From: Eubacteriales bacterium
GTDB taxonomy: Bacteria > Bacillota_A > Clostridia > Christensenellales > Aristaeellaceae
NCBI GenBank assembly: GCA_029974035.1
Contig: JARKQG010000059.1
Location: forward strand, 1-6,966
DNA length: 6,966 nucleotides
Direction: 5' to 3'
Position 1 is the first letter of the stretch; the number at the start of each line of letters is the position of its first letter. Below the pieces are notes generated by a model. The model searched no databases and had not been told where the DNA came from. It was given only the letters and a program-made list of their open reading frames with translations. Positions 6,255 through 6,966 of the stretch are shown in pieces. A program made the position numbers and the translations under genes.

Positions 6255-6776
6255 TTAGAAGAAGACCAGCGTCTCCAGCATGTCCCACATGCTCACGCCA
6301 TGGCCTTCCTGCTCTTCAGGCAGGAGCGAGAACTCGGCCGTCAGCGTCTTGCCGCCGCCCATGTCGAACCAGTAGAGCGAACGGGACTTGCCGTTCTCGT
6401 CAAACACGGCGCTGCAGCCAGGCTGCGGTGTGTCGAACTCCTCTTCCCAGAAGGACTCGTCCTGCTCGATTTCGGGCGTCACGATGGCGTCCCGAAGTTC
6501 TTCCGGGGTCCCGTCTGAGACGGTCAGCGTCATCTGCGCGCCGCCGCCCTTCTGCTGAATGGTCATGACGTCTTCGGCCTGCACAGCCTCATAGAACCCT
6601 TCGTCGATGTAGATGGCGTACCTGCCCGCCGAATCCTTCACCAGCGTGTAGGTGCGCGCCTCGTCCACGCCCTCCAGCGGGACGCTGCGGTCCAGGGTCT
6701 GGGGCAGCTCTTCCGCCTGCCCGATCAAGAACATGCCGAGAATCAGGACAACCAAGATGGGCCAAACGCGTTTCAT
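6255..6776 (-). CDS. Secreted protein of unknown function
   Basis: I do not recognise this 173-aa protein. It begins MKRVW with a hydrophobic core (6-18) and a likely signal peptidase I site at GQA-EE (19-23), so the mature part is probably exported. The mature region is acidic and contains a glycine-rich KGGGAQMTLTV strand (77-87), an acidic run WEEEFD (110-115), a single Cys121 and MGGGKTLTAEFSLL (139-152), which reads like beta-strand sequence. Alternating hydrophobic patterns suggest a small beta-rich domain. Of the in-frame ATGs, the one at 6774-6776 is chosen because AGGAGG (6784-6789) lies 7 nt upstream. The ATG at 6780-6782 is too close to that site, and the one at 6792-6794 lies upstream of it. 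There is no lipobox. It is followed by about 100 nt with no clear terminator. Neighbours on either side give no functional hint. Confidence 0.72.
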   Translation of the reverse strand: MKRVWPILVVLILGMFLIGQAEELPQTLDRSVPLEGVDEARTYTLVKDSAGRYAIYIDEGFYEAVQAEDVMTIQQKGGGAQMTLTVSDGTPEELRDAIVTPEIEQDESFWEEEFDTPQPGCSAVFDENGKSRSLYWFDMGGGKTLTAEFSLLPEEQEGHGVSMWDMLETLVFF

Positions 6777-6827
6777 AAGCATCCCTCCTGACATATAGAC
6801 TTCTATCCATACGCGAAAAGTTCCAAT

Positions 6828-6966
6828 TTATGCTCTGTCAATGGGAAGCGGGCCGCAGCGAATCTCCTCGTGCTTGATCTCCCAGTGGAGCAGGAGCGTC
6901 AGCGCGCCGCGCAAAAGGATGATCGCTCCAAGAATCCCCAACTCGCTCCAGTCCCGGACGATGGTG
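6828..6966 (-). CDS. C-terminus of a small membrane protein, DUF1622-like (partial)
   Basis: The last 45 residues of a minus-strand gene are visible, ending at a TAA (6828-6830); the start lies beyond the window. They contain TIVRDWSELGILGAIILLRG, a hydrophobic stretch continuing to LLLHWEIKHEE, and a polar tail ending PIDRA. The pattern (a short polar turn, then LGILGAIILLR, then a hydrophobic span and a WEI/REIE-like charged end) resembles the C-terminal membrane span of DUF1622 proteins, whose function is unknown. The identification is from memory of the family and rests on a short fragment. The gene lies 51 nt upstream of the secreted unknown protein and could be cotranscribed with it. 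Confidence 0.55.
   Translation of the reverse strand, partial: TIVRDWSELGILGAIILLRGALTLLLHWEIKHEEIRCGPLPIDRA

Noticed and set aside
6813..6841. A perfect TTGACA (minus strand, 6836-6841) as the -35 box of a promoter for the secreted unknown protein.
   Set aside because: At 16-18 nt downstream there is only TTTTCG/TTTCGC/TTCGCG, which is not a credible -10 box. The hexamer also lies within the end of the upstream gene.

Overview
The window is ordinary-looking chromosomal DNA from a GC-rich bacterium, and every supported gene lies on the minus strand, so transcription runs from high to low coordinates. GGAGG-type ribosome binding sites, sigma-A-like promoters and the style of the proteins suggest a high-GC member of the Clostridia or a related Firmicute. 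That assignment is an inference; no rRNA or other taxonomic marker is present.

Reading in the direction of transcription, the right edge (6828-6966) holds the C-terminus of a small membrane protein resembling the DUF1622 family. Next is a 173-aa secreted protein of unknown function (6255-6776). It is followed by a HAD phosphatase of the phosphoglycolate phosphatase type (5503-6156), which has its own good promoter. The phosphatase stop overlaps the GTG start of a membrane-anchored C39-like cysteine peptidase (4883-5506), so those two are probably translationally coupled.

The left two thirds is a complete HAAT-type (branched-chain amino acid, Liv) ABC uptake operon. A strong promoter (TTGAAA-18-TATAAT, 4792-4821) precedes the periplasmic-type binding protein (3605-4732). 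Then come the LivH permease (2606-3514), a single 617-aa LivM-LivG permease/ATPase fusion (740-2593) and the LivF ATPase (42-746). The last three are tightly packed: a 12-nt gap between livH and livMG and a 7-nt overlap between livMG and livF. An 11-bp hairpin between the binding-protein gene and livH probably makes the binding protein more abundant than the membrane parts. The start of a hairpin at the left edge may be the operon terminator.

Together the liv genes encode one importer: an extracytoplasmic solute receptor, two different permease subunits and two different ATPases. The nominal substrate is a branched-chain amino acid, but this receptor family also serves other amino acids, amides and urea, and the sequence does not decide between them. 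I found no mobile element, CRISPR array, RNA gene or clearly novel system. The points most worth checking are the intercistronic hairpin, the internal start signal at the LivM/LivG boundary, the receptor's lack of a lipobox, and the unknown secreted protein.
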